This document shows, in pieces, positions 1-12,699 of a stretch of 64,000 bases of DNA (its first letter is position 1; the number at the start of each line of letters is the position of its first letter). Location of the stretch: assembly GCF_016808335.1 (NCBI RefSeq), contig NC_053149.1, positions 18,820,733 through 18,884,732 of the forward strand. Reading direction: 5' to 3'. Under the pieces are notes generated by a model. That model worked only from the letters and a program-made list of their open reading frames with translations, did no database searches and had not been told where the DNA came from. A program made the translations under genes and the position numbers. The DNA is from Panicum virgatum (lineage: Eukaryota; Streptophyta; Magnoliopsida; Poales; Poaceae).

Positions 1-999
1 TGCTGCAGGGCAGTGCAGCCCTGACGGCCTGGGTTGTTGTTGTACTCGTCCCGTCCGGCCCCGCCGTTCGTTCAGGGGTCGCACCGCACGCCGCAGCTGC
101 CCGTGACCGTGACCTCATCTCGCTCGTCGGAGAGGAATGGATGGGCATGGGCGTAGGCGTAGCTGCACGCACTGCACTGCACTGCACCGCTGGCTGGTGG
201 CCTGGCATCGAGCACCAGGCTAGATGTTCCTCAAAAGGAGAGAGTCGGAGCGGCACGAGGGGACGGGTGGGGGCACTGGTTCGCCAGCCAGCCAATCCCC
301 TTGAGCCCATACACGCCAGAGTGGACATTGAAGTATTCATGTATAATCCGTCAGGCATTGTACATTTTTCACAGTGGAGAAATCAGTACATGCCGATGCC
401 GTGCGTGCTCAACGCCTCAACCACGTTGCCTGGTGCAATGAAATGGACGTCGGGTGTGTAAACTGGTGTACAGTATCAAGGATGGAAGCCGATGAATTGT
501 ACGGATACAGATTCGGATATCTTAGATATTCGTCTCCCTATTTCTTTCCCATTTCCATTCTTTGCGAATTGGATTTACATAGATATATATTCAGATATCT
601 CAAATATTCATTTTTGATATGGCCTTCCGGTTTCCATCTAGAGAACTAGCCTACGCACGGAGAACTGGCAGTGGATTACGTGTTGGTGCGGCCAGACATG
701 CATGCCTGTGAAAGCCATACAGATAGGTAGATTCTTCATGAGTTGGTCACATGCCACTCAGATCGCGCATGCACGGGTCCGGCCCTACTACTTGATGACT
801 TGCATGTCCATCCAGACTAGGCATGCAGATGGTCAGGGTCGGATGCGATGCAGATGCGGCATGGCCTCGCATGGTCTATTGGTCTATGAGCTCTTTGGAC
901 CCTGTACACACGCAGGTACGAGATGATAAGCTTCCCATAAGCCAGGACGGCCGCACATTATAGTACTCCTACTAACTACGCGTATCAGTTTAGTTCATT
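1..999. other. Intergenic, no supported gene
   Basis: No homology-like reading frame was recognised; the short open frames here have no family motif. At about 478-650 the sequence resembles a small degenerate hAT-like element, with ends related to GGATGGAAGCCG and CGGTTTCCATC in inverted orientation, but no convincing target duplication was found. Confidence 0.5.
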
Positions 1000-1323
1000 G
1001 GCCCCGTTTGGATTCTAGCGTGTTAATAAATAGTGACATTTTGACTACTAATTACAGTGTCAAACAAAGTCAGTTTACAAAATCAACTTCAAAACCCCGC
1101 GCTGGTGACCCTGAAGAATGTAATGAGGCCTTTGACCCTGCGATTAGAGGATGATTACTGTAGCATCACTATATCAAATCATCGATTACTTACCGTCATT
1201 AGATTCGTCGCGAAAAGTTACACACATCCCTGAAAATGTTTTACAAATTGACTTCATTTACTACTTTATGCATAGAAGATTCTATTATAGAATGGAATAG
1301 CGCAGCGTGAATGAAACGAGGCC
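1000..1323. mobile_element. Tourist-like MITE (PIF/Harbinger-type)
   Basis: The left end GGCCCCGTTTGG and the right end AAACGAGGCC form an imperfect terminal inverted repeat. The element is flanked by ATT on both sides (997-999 and 1324-1326), the 3-bp TSD usual for Tourist/PIF elements. The interior includes the subterminal motif ATTAGATTCGTCGCG, which recurs in other elements of this window. It is non-coding and non-autonomous. Confidence 0.7.
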
Positions 1324-1379
1324 ATTGTCTCCTCCGCGTTCACAATGATAATGCATGCATGCCTCGTTCGTGGTTGGGC

Positions 1380-1890
1380 TAGAGATGGCAGCGGATCGGG
1401 TTCGGTGCGGATATCCACGGGTTTCGGTTTTTCGGGTTTCGGGTTTGGTGTTGGTTTTTCGACCACGGTTTTCAAGTTCGGGTTTGGGTTTGGTTTCGGG
1501 TTCGGTTTCGGGTTTTGGTTTCCAACTGTGGATATCCAATGGATATCCGAAATAAATTATTTGGAATTAAAACTCATGTTTTATAATATGTTAATGATAA
1601 TTTGTTTACTTAGACTATTAAATTTATAGAAAGTTGAGTCATGAAAATATTTATTATTTGTTGCCTCTTGTTTATACATGTGAATATGTGTATATTTATC
1701 TGCGGGTTTCGGGTATCCATTCGGGTTTCGGGTATCCATTCGGGTTTCGGGTATCCGCGGGTTTGGTTTTGGTGATAGATTTCCACCCGAATCGGTTTCG
1801 GGTTCGGGTTCGGGTTTTGATTTCGGGTTTCGGTTTTGGGTGCACGGAGACTCCACCCGATCCGAACCACCCGACCCGTTGCCATTCTTA
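1380..1890. mobile_element. Non-autonomous hAT-like element, GGGTTTCGGG-rich
   Basis: The ends TAGAGATGGCAGCGG and CCGTTGCCATTCTTA are imperfect inverted repeats of the hAT type. The 8-bp flanks GGTTGGGC and GATAGGGC match at 6 of 8 positions. Subterminal DNA is filled with GGGTTTCGGG/GGGTTCGGG repeats on both sides in opposite orientation, as expected for hAT transposase-binding arrays. No transposase coding sequence is present. Confidence 0.6.
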
Positions 1891-2330
1891 GATAGGGCGC
1901 TGCTTGCCTGCTTGGCTGACCGGTCACTACTGGCCGGGCAGCAGCAGCAGCTCTCCAGTCCTGCTAGCCTCCTAGGCTAGCTCGTCGCATGCTCTGCGGC
2001 GAACCGGTGCGCCGTGGCGTTTCTGCGAAAGAGCTTTGCGGGTGGCAGGACAGCAGGAGAGTAGGAGACGCGCCCTGCCTGCCTGGTGGCTGGTGCCTGC
2101 ATGCGGTCTCCGGCGGCCCGGCCGCATGCATTAGCAGCCTGACGATCGTCCATTGGCCGCACTTTGGTCCAGTCCATGTGGCTTGCTCAGCATGAACAGG
2201 GCGAAGCTGACCAATGAACACAGCGCTACCTAGCGATCCCTACTATACATGAATGTGTGCGCTCCTTTGCGGAGCTAGCTAGCGTCGCGACGATGAAGTC
2301 GGGAACATGCATGCTACTTTGCATTGCATG

Positions 2331-3030
2331 TAAGGATAGAAACGGATCGAATTCGCATGGAATCAGATTCGGATAGTATTTTTTACCATATATTAAATCA
2401 AATACGGATATGAATTCGGATATTTTCGGATACGAATGCAAAACAGATGCCTCGGATTCAAATTCTAATTCGGATATTAACTTGATGTATGAGCTAACAT
2501 TCAGCTATTTTCTTTATTAGTAGTTTTAGATTATAAAACTGTTATACATGTACAAACTAAAGTATAATGATATAATAAACATATCTAATTAAAAATAATT
2601 TATTTATCAAAAAATATGTTAATAAATAAATACACAAAAATAAAATTATAAAATAAAAAATATTGCAACAAACATATAAATAATTTTATTATATATAAAT
2701 AAAAAATATAGAAGTAATTTTAAGATAAAATAAGAATATTTAAAAGTAAATTTAATTGTTTTTATATTTTTATTATAAAAATTAATAATATGGTGGTGAG
2801 AAATAAATATAATTTTAAATAGTTTTTTGAATGAAAACAAATAAAGATAGTGTCGGATATTGTCGAATACGAATGTGAAATCGAATAGAGAAAATCAATG
2901 AAAATCGGATTCAGATATATCCACTTTACTACCACATTAAATTCGAATACATATACGGATATCTATATTGATGTTTAAGCGGATATGAATATCGAATAAT
3001 CCGGATATCTGCTCTGTATCGGATACAATG
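2331..3030. mobile_element. Degenerate AT-rich hAT-like remnant with GGATA-type repeats
   Basis: Both flanks of this AT-rich block carry many copies of a CGGATATGAAT/CGAATACGGATA-type motif in opposite orientation, around a very AT-rich centre (about 2520-2860). The left edge GATAGAAACGGATCG resembles hAT ends with a GATGAAAACGG core. I could not fix the right end or a TSD, so the boundaries are approximate. Confidence 0.4.
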
Positions 3031-3419
3031 GGTACCAGCCATGAACACAGGGGACGACGATATCGAGCTCATCTTGATTGATGAGTATACTGTAGATGTA
3101 CGTACTTGTTCACCCCCTCCACCCCCCAACGGTTAACACTGTGGTGTTTGTTTTCAGGGACTTTTTGGTAACTAGGACTTATAAAAGTCCCTTATTAGAA
3201 CCCAAACAAAAAGACTTCTTGGGATTTTTTCAGCGGCTCCCTCACATGATCCCCCTATTTAATAACTTTAGACCTTGTTTAAGTTCCTGAAACAAACAGA
3301 TAGAGATTTAACTTTTATAAGCTGGGACTACTACAAATCATAGAACTTTTTTATCCAAACAGGGCGGCCGTGGATCGAGGGCATGCGCAGGCGCACGCGC
3401 TAGCCCAGTTTGGGCTGCA

Positions 3420-3610
3420 CGGAGATACGCTAAGGTCGGTCTCAATGGGAGTTTCATAAAAGGTTTTATAGCATTAAATACCATCAATTTTGCTGACATA
3501 GTAAGGAGAGAGAATGATAGAGTTTTATGAAATATGAGAAGAGTTTTATCACCATAAAATTTATTTGACACAGTTACATAGTTTAGCAGTTTAGTAACTG
3601 TCTCAGTAAC
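3420..3610. mobile_element. Small MITE-like sequence
   Basis: The segment starting at GGTCTCAATGGGAGTTTCAT and containing CATCAATTTTGCTGACAT is shared in degraded form with 44786-44880 in this window, so it is repetitive. Terminal repeats are weak and the superfamily is uncertain. Confidence 0.35.
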
Positions 3611-4177
3611 CTAATAACTTCCGCACTCTACCAGTGCCCGGCGGCTCGCTGCACCTGAACGCACGCGAGCCCGCCCGGGCCGCCTGCGCCGGTTTACGTG
3701 GTGACCAGCGTGCTCCGTCCGTCCATCGAGTCAAACGCGCCGCGCTGACCACGCCCAAATCCCTCCAGCGCGCGCACCGGAGACATTCTCTCTTCTCCCT
3801 CTCTCTCACCACTTTGGCGGGAAGGGTTCGTTGGGAGCATCATGAACTAACATCCTATCCGCCTTCAAATTTATCCCCTTTTCTGGCGGACAGGGGCAGC
3901 TTTACTTCGGGTTAGTTATCTAGCTACCCAACGAGAGCCGTACTGCACATTCCCGTTCTCCTATGCGGATTAGTAAGAGAGAACTGTAATACGAGTCGCC
4001 GTGACCGTGCAGGTCACAGTAAGGAAAGGACGACATGTTGTTTATGCAGAGATGCTGCATTGAAACCGCCATCCGCCATGTGATCCCGCTTTTCAGAGAA
4101 ACCTAACGAGCAATAGGGTGGCAGGGCTTGCAGCTGACTGCCTCTGAAATCGCTGGGTTAGTTGTCTAGGCTCCTAG

Positions 4178-4512
4178 GGCCCTGTTTGGTTGCAAAAACC
4201 AAAATTCCAAAAAAAAAATCCGGCACCTACATGGAGACTTAAATCTAGACGAAATAAAAAATACATTGCGACTGCTGTCTGTAAATGGCGAGACGAATCT
4301 AATGAACCTAATTAGGCTGTAATTAGATGCTAAATTGCTAGAGTAATGATACAGTAATTAACCTCTAATGACGGATTAATTAGGCTCATTAGATTCGTCT
4401 CGCGATTTACAGACGAGTTCTGTAATTATTTTTATGATTAGTCTATGTTTAGTACTTCAAATGTATAAAGATGTCTTTTCAAAAAATTTGCATCGCGCAA
4501 CCAAACACGGCC
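4178..4512. mobile_element. Tourist-like MITE
   Basis: The termini GGCCCTGTTTGGTTGC and GCAACCAAACACGGCC form inverted repeats, with a TAG TSD on both sides (4175-4177 and 4513-4515). The interior is about 90% similar by eye to the MITE at 23768-24086, including the palindromic arms around ATTAGATTCGTCTCGCG. Non-coding. Confidence 0.8.
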
Positions 4513-5654
4513 TAGTATTGTTTTAGATTTCCATGTGGTACCATCAATGCACCAACCACTAGTAACTAGTATTATTATAAACATCTGCGAAGTTTTGCAA
4601 TATTTTGAAACAAAACTAATTTAGAGATAAATTTTGCTACGCTGTTCTGAAAAGTTAGATTGAAATAATTACGAGAATATTGACGCTGCTCTGAAAGTTT
4701 TATCCAAGACGGTACTAATTTTGCGACGCTATTTGGTTTTCCGTACGTCCATAATATTTTGTGAGTAGCATACGCTCGTTACATTAGCTTAGTGAACTTT
4801 ATCTTATATATTTTGTGAGTACTAAATAACAGTAGCGACTGCGATCACAGTGGCACTTTTCTATATAAAAATCACAGTGAGCTGTGCAACTTTACATCGA
4901 TCCGCAAGAGATATTTCCTCCTTTCCCCCCTCTCCGACACAATATATTTTGATCTGACACAATTTGACAGTAGTTTTTTGGGAATGCAGGTTGAATTTGA
5001 TACAAGTAAAGTTTCCTCCCTCCAAACTTATTTCTGATCAACATGAAGGACCTAACCACACATTATACATTTGATTGAATTCTCCATTTCAACCTAACAT
5101 CTAAGTAGCATATAGAGTTTATATCTTTTTGGGGTCCCTTTAGGACGTAAAATTTCTAAAAGTAAAGAATGGAGGAAAAAAAGGTAGAATTAAAATGCTT
5201 GGCACTTATGGAGTGGAAAAGGTCGTGCTGAAATTTAGGTATACTACACAAAGAGAAGTTTCCATGAGGCTAGCTAACTTTGATTTTCTTTTAAATTGAA
5301 ATGGATCCATTTGTGTCATTGACATTTTACTTATACTAGTTCATATGCCCGTGTGTTGCAATGGTTATGTTATCGTACTATAGAGCTATATATGATTTGT
5401 GAAAGTGCAATAGAAATAGAGCATAAATGTGAAAGATATGAGCTTCGAATAGTCACAGCCTCATAAGTTTTAGTCTTTCAGGGTCACCGAATATTATTAT
5501 TAAAATAAGTTGTGGGTTAATTATTCATAGAAAGGTCAGCGATGCAAACAATGTTCAATTGTAGGCTAGCATGCTCCAATCGGTTTCATGGTCATACAAG
5601 GGAGTAGTTAAATACAAACAATATCTTTCTACCTGAAGAGGATAGTATGCACTA
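4513..5654. other. Intergenic, AT-rich, no gene seen
   Basis: No reading frame with recognisable protein motifs and no clear repeat boundaries. The phrase ATGCCCGTGTGTTGCAATGG near 5347 resembles a motif common in grass repeats, but I could not assign it to a specific element. Confidence 0.4.
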
Positions 5655-8046
5655 TCAAAAACATCAATCTATCAGAAACGATCCGGGATCCGTAAGGTGA
5701 TCCCGACCCCAGTATCATTGTGATAGTCCCTGGATGAGACAATATCACATACAGATTCATCATTTCAAGCAATATCGAAGTCATACCACTTAAACAGTAC
5801 AAATATGGGTTTAATTATTACATAAATTCTGGGGATTCAGTATGGTTCTCCCATTACAAGCCCGCCGGGCTAGATTCTCAGAGCAAGCAGAAAGCGACAG
5901 CGGAACTAAGTCATCAAGGCCTCCATCTTCGGGACTCCTCCTCCACAAGCAGACTTGAGCGTAGCCCGAGCCTCAGTCATACCATTCGTCGTCATTGGTG
6001 TCGAACTCCTCATCGGATCCTGCATCTTGCCAAGCTATCCCCAAGGACGAGATAGATTCACATCACCATCTGTATGCAAGCTTAGTGGATGCATCGGTAT
6101 AAAATTATAGCCAAGGAAAGGTAAGGGGTTTTCTATGCATAAAAGTACCTTAGCTACATACACAACTCATCCATCATCCCATCACGGGCTGTTCCGGCAT
6201 TCCGGACTCTCGGATCACTCACACCTCTAGGCATTCCCACTCACTTAGTCGGTACGAGAACTCCCTCTCCTCGCACCTTAGCTGCACACCGGCAGGAAAA
6301 CACTACTAGGGGGAGGTAGAAGTTCAGTAACACTACTCTAGTTAGTGAAACCGGATCAAGAGTCGTACATGACCGATTACACGGCTATACATATAGTTTT
6401 ACACCCTGCAGGGGTTGTACACCTAGACCCACTCGAATCGTAGCCAGTCGGGAATGACCCTCCCGGATAACGAGACAACGGTCTACTATCACGAAACTAA
6501 TGGCTACGGCCACCATCCTGCTTTCTAGGGTCTGGGTACGATCTCCTGTGAGAGACCGTCCCGGAACTGTGAAGCCTCTCTCTGTTGTATCGGGGTTTGT
6601 GAGGACCAATACCCCTTCACGTCAGTATTGACCCTCCCCTGCACTGATCTCTATCCTCCTGCAGGCTTGGTGCCGCGAGTAGCTAGCTCGGACCAGATCC
6701 TTCCTCATAAAGGATAAGTGGTGTGCACGTAGACAACATTCTGTCACTAGGTCCAGCTAACTCGATCCTTACTTGCCGAACGAGCATCTTCGTCACAAGT
6801 GCGTCTCCGCCACAACGGTCCGTGAATGGCACCCATTACAGGTATTGCCCCTCGTACACCTTCCCTACGCTACCACAGATCGCGAAGGATCAGTTTCGCC
6901 ATCAGGAACACTTGTACCTGCCAATGTACTTGTAGGGCATGCCCAACACATGCCCCTAGCCCTCGATCAGCGATCGAGTTAAGTTGTTCGCTCCCACAGT
7001 ATAACCCTATCCACCTTCTTCTTATATAAAGCACCCTACTCATGCCAAGAATATATCCATATCCCAGTATCCCACTCATAAACAGTACACTCATGTTCTC
7101 CTAATCATGTAAGGGTGGAGTAGGTGGTCAAGGAGTAGGTATATAAACAGGTCATGCAGGTTCACTCAACAGTATATAAAGCGATAGCAGATCTAGCATG
7201 GCGGAGGCCAGGCACGATGCCAGCGGGGTTAGGGCAGCGATCGGCGTCGGGGCTCCTGCAGGCGGCACACAAAGTGTATGGGGTGTCCTAGGGTTACCTT
7301 GGGTTCGGCCATGGCGGCTCAGGCTCACTGGAGCAGAGGGGAGGCGGAGAGGAAGGTGCGGAGGTGGGTGCTCACCGACGGGCTTGGGGACGTTGGGGCT
7401 TGGCGTAGTGGCGAGGTAATGCAAGTGCGTTGAAGCTGTGTCGTGCCGCGCAGCTACGTCGATGACGATGTACGGGCGCAGGCTCGGCAGAGGATCTCCG
7501 GCGACAACGGCTCCTTCTTCTCCTTTACTCTTCCTCTGTTTCTCCCCTCTTCTCCCAATTTCGGCGGTGGTGCGAGAGGAAACCCTAATTGGGCTCTAGG
7601 GTTTCGTAGTGGCGGCGCCGGGGGTTCTTATAGGCGTCGGCAGGGACTCCGGCGGGCACGGGCGTCGAGGATTGCCCGGCGGGTGGCGGTTCGCGGCGCG
7701 GGGTACATGGCGAGCATCCAAGGGTACTCTGTTCCGGGCTCGGGCTTGTGCGCGGGATGTGGCCGACCGGGGGCGCAGGCGGTGGCGTCAGCGGGGCAGG
7801 CGATGTCAGGCGGCAGGCGGAAAAGCGGCGGAGGCGGGGGCAAGCGAGCGGCGCAGCCAAGGAAGAAAGAATGGGGAATAGTTCCCCCAAGTTAAAACAC
7901 AACAGAAATGATCTGCTCTTTATAAATAGAATAAAAATATCGATAAAGATATCTGGTATGATGTCATGCAAGATTGAATTTTACGAAGTTCCTATACGGT
8001 CGGAAAGGATCTGGATCTCATACGGGAATCTCAGGTACTAGGCTTC
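5655..8046 (-). mobile_element. Putative LTR-retrotransposon-derived non-coding block
   Basis: This 2.4-kb stretch reads best on the minus strand. It has an AT-rich promoter-like part with TATTTATAAAG near 7920, then a GC-rich leader with an AAACCCTAG-type segment (7570-7605), then long non-coding DNA ending near 5655. Its style resembles the long LTR/leader sequences of grass Gypsy elements, but no gag or pol frame, primer-binding site or TSD was found. It could be a solo or truncated LTR. The GC-rich open frames at 7198-7900 are not convincing genes. Confidence 0.35.
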
Positions 8047-8321
8047 TGCATCATCTCGGATTCCTTCCGTAGAGTGATCGACCTCATTTATACGGCAGAG
8101 CGGTTGGGAAGTTAGGGTCCGATGGAACGCAAAAACTTTTTGTGTTGGAATGTTGCTAATTTGAAGTCTCATTAGATTCGTCTCGCGATTTACAGCCCAT
8201 CTATGCAAAAAATTTTGTAAATAGACTTCATTTAGTACTCCATATATGTGTCGAAATATTCGATGTGACGGCTTTTTTGCGTTTACGGGGTTTATGGGGT
8301 TTATAGAGTGGGAAGACCTTA
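8047..8321. mobile_element. Partial Tourist-like MITE copy
   Basis: From about 8121, the sequence carries AAAAACTTTTTGTGTTGGAA, the ATTAGATTCGTCTCGCGATT arm and TAAATAGACTTCATTTAGTA. These are the same internal modules as in the complete element immediately to the right (8322-8674). Ends are missing or degraded. Confidence 0.5.
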
Positions 8322-8674
8322 GGCCCTGTTTAGTTCCCACCCGTAAACACAAAAACGCAAAATTTTGCGAAGTAATCTTGCTAATTTGAAGTACTAAATG
8401 AAGTCTATTTACAAAACTTTTTGCATGGATGAGCTGTAAATCGCGAGACGAATCTAATGAGCCTACTTAATTCATGATTTGCAATAGTGATGCTACAGTA
8501 ACCATCTACTAATTATTAATTAATCATGAATTAATTAGCATCATTAGATTCGTCTATTCGATTTACAACCCATCTGTGCAAAAAGTTTTGTAAATAGACT
8601 TCATTTAGTATTTCAAATTGGCAAGATTGTGTCGAAAAAAAATAATCGTTTACATCCCGTGGAACTAGAGGGCC
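8322..8674. mobile_element. Tourist/Castaway-like MITE
   Basis: The termini GGCCCTGTTTAGTTCC and GGAACTAGAGGGCC form an imperfect inverted repeat with a perfect TTA TSD (8319-8321 and 8675-8677), the canonical PIF/Harbinger target. The central arms ATTAGATTCGTCT / AGACGAATCTAAT form a long internal palindrome. Non-coding. Confidence 0.8.
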
Positions 8675-8856
8675 TTAGTTACGCATGGGGCACAGCCATG
8701 CGGGTCACGCGAGCCCCCAGGCCCCCAACCAACCATGGAACAGTATTTCGAGTTGAGCTCAAAGCCTGGCAGCCAGATTTTTTATTATAAAAAAACACAT
8801 CTTGCCTGCCTAAACGTCACACAAGCCCACAAAAGCCCTGGACAATGCACGCTACT

Positions 8857-9199
8857 GGCCTTATTTGGTTTTTTCTAAAATGGGCTAGAACACATTTGGA
8901 CCGCTAATTACGGTGTCAAACAAAATCAGTTTACAAAACCAACTTCAGAACTCCGCGCTAGGAACCCTAAAGATTCTAATGAGGCATTTGACTTCGTAAT
9001 TTGAGGATGATTACTGTAGTATGACTGTAGCTAACCATCGATTAATTACTGTCATTAGATTCGTCGTGAAAAGTTACACCCATCTCTAAAAAGATTTTGC
9101 AAATAGACTTCATTTAGTACTACATGCATACGAGATTCTTCTCTCGAGAAACGTGTGGGCTAGCAACTCTAGAATGGAGGCGCCGAACCAAACAGGGCC
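8857..9199. mobile_element. Tourist-like MITE, second subfamily
   Basis: The ends GGCCTTATTTGG and CCAAACAGGGCC form inverted repeats flanked by ACT (8854-8856 and 9200-9202). The interior is closely related to the element at 1000-1323, sharing AATTACGGTGTCAAACAAA and ATTAGATTCGTCG modules. Confidence 0.7.
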
Positions 9200-9708
9200 A
9201 CTGTATACATTGCTGCCCGGTTGACGGTCCATGACAAAGGACGACAAAGTGCTCAATGCTTACAGCAGCTGAGATGACGTGAGCCTCGCCGTTCCTGCTT
9301 TCTGTGGCTGTCCTCTGTTGAAACGGTTAAGGATACTGTTTCATTGGTGACCTAGTACAATGTAATGCCTGGCAAAAAAAAAAAAAATAAAGAGACGAAA
9401 ATGTCGCTGAATAAAGCTGAATGGACTAGTGGCACTTAACAGAATCAATTGGAGTTGCGAGATGCAACCATAGCAGTAGCAATACACACTTGGGGTGGAG
9501 CACACATTTTGGTGTCACCCCGGTACATCAACCCGATCACACTACGGCGTGCTTAGCACCTAGTAGTGTCAATGATAACAAATCAAGACCCACAAGCGAA
9601 GCGCCCTTGGTTTTTTGTTGCTTGCACTGGGGTCCTCCTCGATCCAATCACGATCAACTCCCACTCTAATTAACCCCTCCACTAATCAATCAATCACGAG
9701 GCGGGCAG

Positions 9709-11495
9709 CTAGAGCTGACCGTAGGAGTGCGCGAGGTACGCGAGGGCGCCGACGAGCGGCGCGTTGATGTAGGTGGCCGGCTCCGAGTGCTCGTGGTCGC
9801 TGCGCTGGTCGGGGAACCTGTCCTGCAGGTCGGGGCCCCCCACGACGGCGCCGACGAGCACGTTCGGGTTGGCCCCGCCGGCGTACAGCGCGGCGAACCC
9901 CTGCGAGCACCCGATCCGCCCCGGGTGCGCCGCCACCGACGGCAGCGACGACGCGCGGTGGTGGACGCGACGCGGGTAACGCGCCCCGTACCCGACCATG
10001 TACGACATCCCCGCCGGGTTGCTCCCCAGCAGGTAGTCCACCTGCCGCCGCGCGATGGCGCGCAGCCGCTGCGGCGTCACCGCGCCGCCGCCGCCGCAGC
10101 TCACCGTCTGCCTCGCGAAGGCCAGGTACTTGGCGTAGGTGAGCAGGAGGAAGGCGCTGGAGGTGACGTACTGCATGTTGCTGTCGCTGAGCTTGAACAG
10201 CAGGCCGCCGCGGGTGTACTGGGTCTGGTCCGTCGGCGTGCCGGGCACCATGGAGCAGACGAAGGCGTCGGCGTGGGCCTTGTACTCGCGCAGGGCGCCC
10301 AGGCGCTGCACCAGGAACGCCTTGGCGATCAGGACCCGGGCGCCGGCGTGCTTGTTGTCCCACCCGAACGTGTTGTCCGCCTCGCCGGCGCCCAGCACCT
10401 GGCCGTTGGCCTGGATGTAGCTCAGGTACGCGGGGCTCCGGGTGGCGCGGTGCAGCCACGCCGCGCCCCACAGGAGCTCGTCCTGGTACCCGGAGTAGGA
10501 GCAGTAGTAAGGGCACACGTCCGCCGCCAGGCCCGTGCTGTAGGAGCCCCGGTGCCTGTCCGCGAACGCGAACACCCTCTTGGCCCGGGCGAGGAGGCGG
10601 CTGGCGTAGGCCGGGTCCGACTTGCGGAAGACGAGGGAGGCGGCGGCGAGCGCGGCGGCCGTCTCGGCGGCGACGTCGGAGCCGGGGGTGCCGGGGTCCA
10701 CCTTGTACACGGTGCGGGGGGTGTCCATGTCCTCCGGCCGCTCCCAGCACGCGTGGTCCTTGGTGGCGTCGCCAACCTATGTATGTATGATGACGAGAGA
10801 TCGATCAGCTCAATGGCTGGACCTGGACGCGCCCCACCAGTGCACAGTCCAAGCACACCGCTTGCAAAGTTCAGTGTCCACATGGTGTGTGTGCGTGTGA
10901 ACGCTGAACCTTGCAGGTACAGGGATTTGTTTTTTCTTAGTAAGTACTCCTCTTTACACAAGATCTTAGTAAGTACTACTAGATTCTTAGCATGAGTGAG
11001 TGAGTGAGTGAGGATTCTGTTTGACCGTGAGGAAAGAAGAAGAAGAAGAAAGCAGAGGCTTGCCTGGACGTAGATGGTGTCCGGGTGCGCCGTGGCCTTG
11101 AGCAGGTAGTCGGCGCCCCAGCGGACGGCCTCCCTGGCGTGCTGCAGCTCGGCCTTCATGAGCCCGCCGAACTCCACCACGCTCCACGCCAGCATCGTCA
11201 TGCTGAACGCCATCGGGAACCCGAACTTGACGTTGTCGCCGGCGTCGTGGTACCCGCCCACGAGGTCCACCGTGGCGGAGGCGCCGTCCTTGAGGCCCGA
11301 GTCCCGGCGCCAGGACATGCGCTGCGACGGCGGCAGCCTGCCCGACCGCTGGCCCTCGAAGAAGAGGATGGACTTGGCGAGCGCGTCCCTGTAGTCGTGC
11401 GCGGCGGGGCCGTGGTGCCCGCGCCCGGCGATGGCGTCGCCGGGCAGCCGCGCGAGGAGGAGCGCCAGCACGAGCGCGCAGAGGAGGCGAGCCAT
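9709..11495 (-). CDS. Secreted GH9 endo-beta-1,4-glucanase (plant cellulase), two exons
   Basis: Exon 1 is 11495-11064 and exon 2 is 10776-9709, together encoding 499 residues. The intron is 287 bp with a GC donor (CAG|GCAAGC) and an AG acceptor. The protein has a short N-terminal hydrophobic signal peptide (about residues 1-23), then one GH9 catalytic domain to the C-terminus. There is no membrane anchor and no carbohydrate-binding tail, which fits the class-B secreted plant GH9 enzymes. Visible signatures are [13 protein letters not shown] (80-92, with the catalytic base Asp region), HHRASS (416-421) and the [13 protein letters not shown] block (475-487, with the catalytic acid Glu476). GH9 enzymes hydrolyse internal beta-1,4-glucan bonds in amorphous cellulose in the wall. 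The start chosen is the Met directly before the signal peptide; an in-frame upstream Met at 11615 would only add a low-complexity leader. No break was seen. Which family member it is cannot be told. Confidence 0.93.
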
Positions 11496-11642
11496 GGCCA
11501 CCGCCGCCGGAGCTCTTCGCCCACTGGACAATGACGGGCCGGCGCCGCTCGCCGCCGCGCCTACTGGCTGGCTGGCTGGCTGGCCTGGCTCACTGAAGCG
11601 AGCTCGCTTGCTCACTGGCTGCCAATGGGCACTCGCCGCGCT

Positions 11643-11652
11643 GCTTTTAAAG
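11643..11652 (-). promoter_or_regulatory. Possible TATA-like element of the GH9 gene
   Basis: On the minus strand the sequence CTTTAAAAGC lies about 150 bp upstream of the GH9 start codon. It is a weak TATA variant at a plausible distance. A CTGG/GCTG tetranucleotide run (about 11565-11583) lies between it and the start, probably in the 5' untranslated region. Confidence 0.35.
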
Positions 11653-12699
11653 GCGCGCCACTGTTTCGCGCCGTATATTTATTGTCGTTTCCTTTTTCGG
11701 TTTTGGGACGGCCATTACTTTTTCTCAGGGCCGCGTGCCCCGAGAGGCGAGAGCCGCGGCGGCGCAGCTCCGCTCAGCTCCTTCACATGGACATGGGGGC
11801 ATGGCCGCTGCCCGGCGCCAGCGCGAGCACGAGCGAGCTTAGCAGTGACAGTGAGCACTGAGCTCGAGCTGCTTCCTTCAAGGCTTCAAGCAAATGGTAT
11901 GGTACCGTGCCGTCAGAAGCAGTACAGTTTTTCTTGTTTTTTAAGATCATTTCGGCGCGTGAAAACATGGGATAAGCTACAAAGATGACGCCGCCCTGCA
12001 AATGCGTGGTTGAATGCCGGCAGTTTTCGGAATTTAGGCTGTCTGTCCTCGTCATATTTTAAATTCATTTTATAAAAAATATATTTTATTCTGATCATCA
12101 ATATTTTCTCATCTACATTCAGTTTTTCTACACTCGTTCGTACTGTATAGACATCCTCTATACTAACTCCCGTATGTCAGTCTCTTTTTTTTATTTTTTT
12201 ACCACCCCGCCGCCACAACCCCCTCTCCCTCCCTCCTCTCTCTCCATGCGCCGCCCCTGTCTCCCTCCCTCCGTTCTCTCTTCCAAGGCCATGGAGGACG
12301 CGGCGGTGGCGAGGCCGGGACCTGCGCCTGCGGCTGGCCTCCTTCCCCCTCACTTGCGCCAACGGATCGAGCTCCCCGAGACGAGACGCCGCCGGCCGTC
12401 TGCCCCCCTCCCCTGCGCGCGCGGCCGCTCCCCTGCTCGCTCGCGCGCGCCCCGCGCCGGAGGCCATGGCGGGCCTACTGCTTCTTCCTTCTCTCGGAGA
12501 TGGAGGTGCCGGCGTGGGCAAGCTCTAGCCCTGGCGTGCGCAGGGCGAGTGGCGAGAGCCCCTGGGCTGGGCAGCCGCGTGCGGGGGCCTCCGGCCAGGT
12601 GGGCGTGGCGGCCGGTGGGATCCGGCGCGGCGGGATCCGACCAGGGGCGGGCTCCGGCCGGGGCGGCGGCCTCCGGCCAGGCGGGCGTGGCGGCCGGCG
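11653..12699. other. Upstream flank of GH9 gene, then GC-rich DNA
   Basis: About 11.65-12.18 kb is GH9 upstream sequence that turns AT-rich after 12.0 kb. From 12.2 kb composition switches abruptly to very GC-rich, with many open frames in all phases that carry no recognisable domain except the methyltransferase fragment annotated next. Confidence 0.4.

Noticed and set aside
9727..10995. 422-residue open frame antisense to the GH9 gene
   Set aside because: It is a by-product of the high GC content at third codon positions in the GH9 exon; composition is low-complexity Arg/Val/Gly and no family motif is present.
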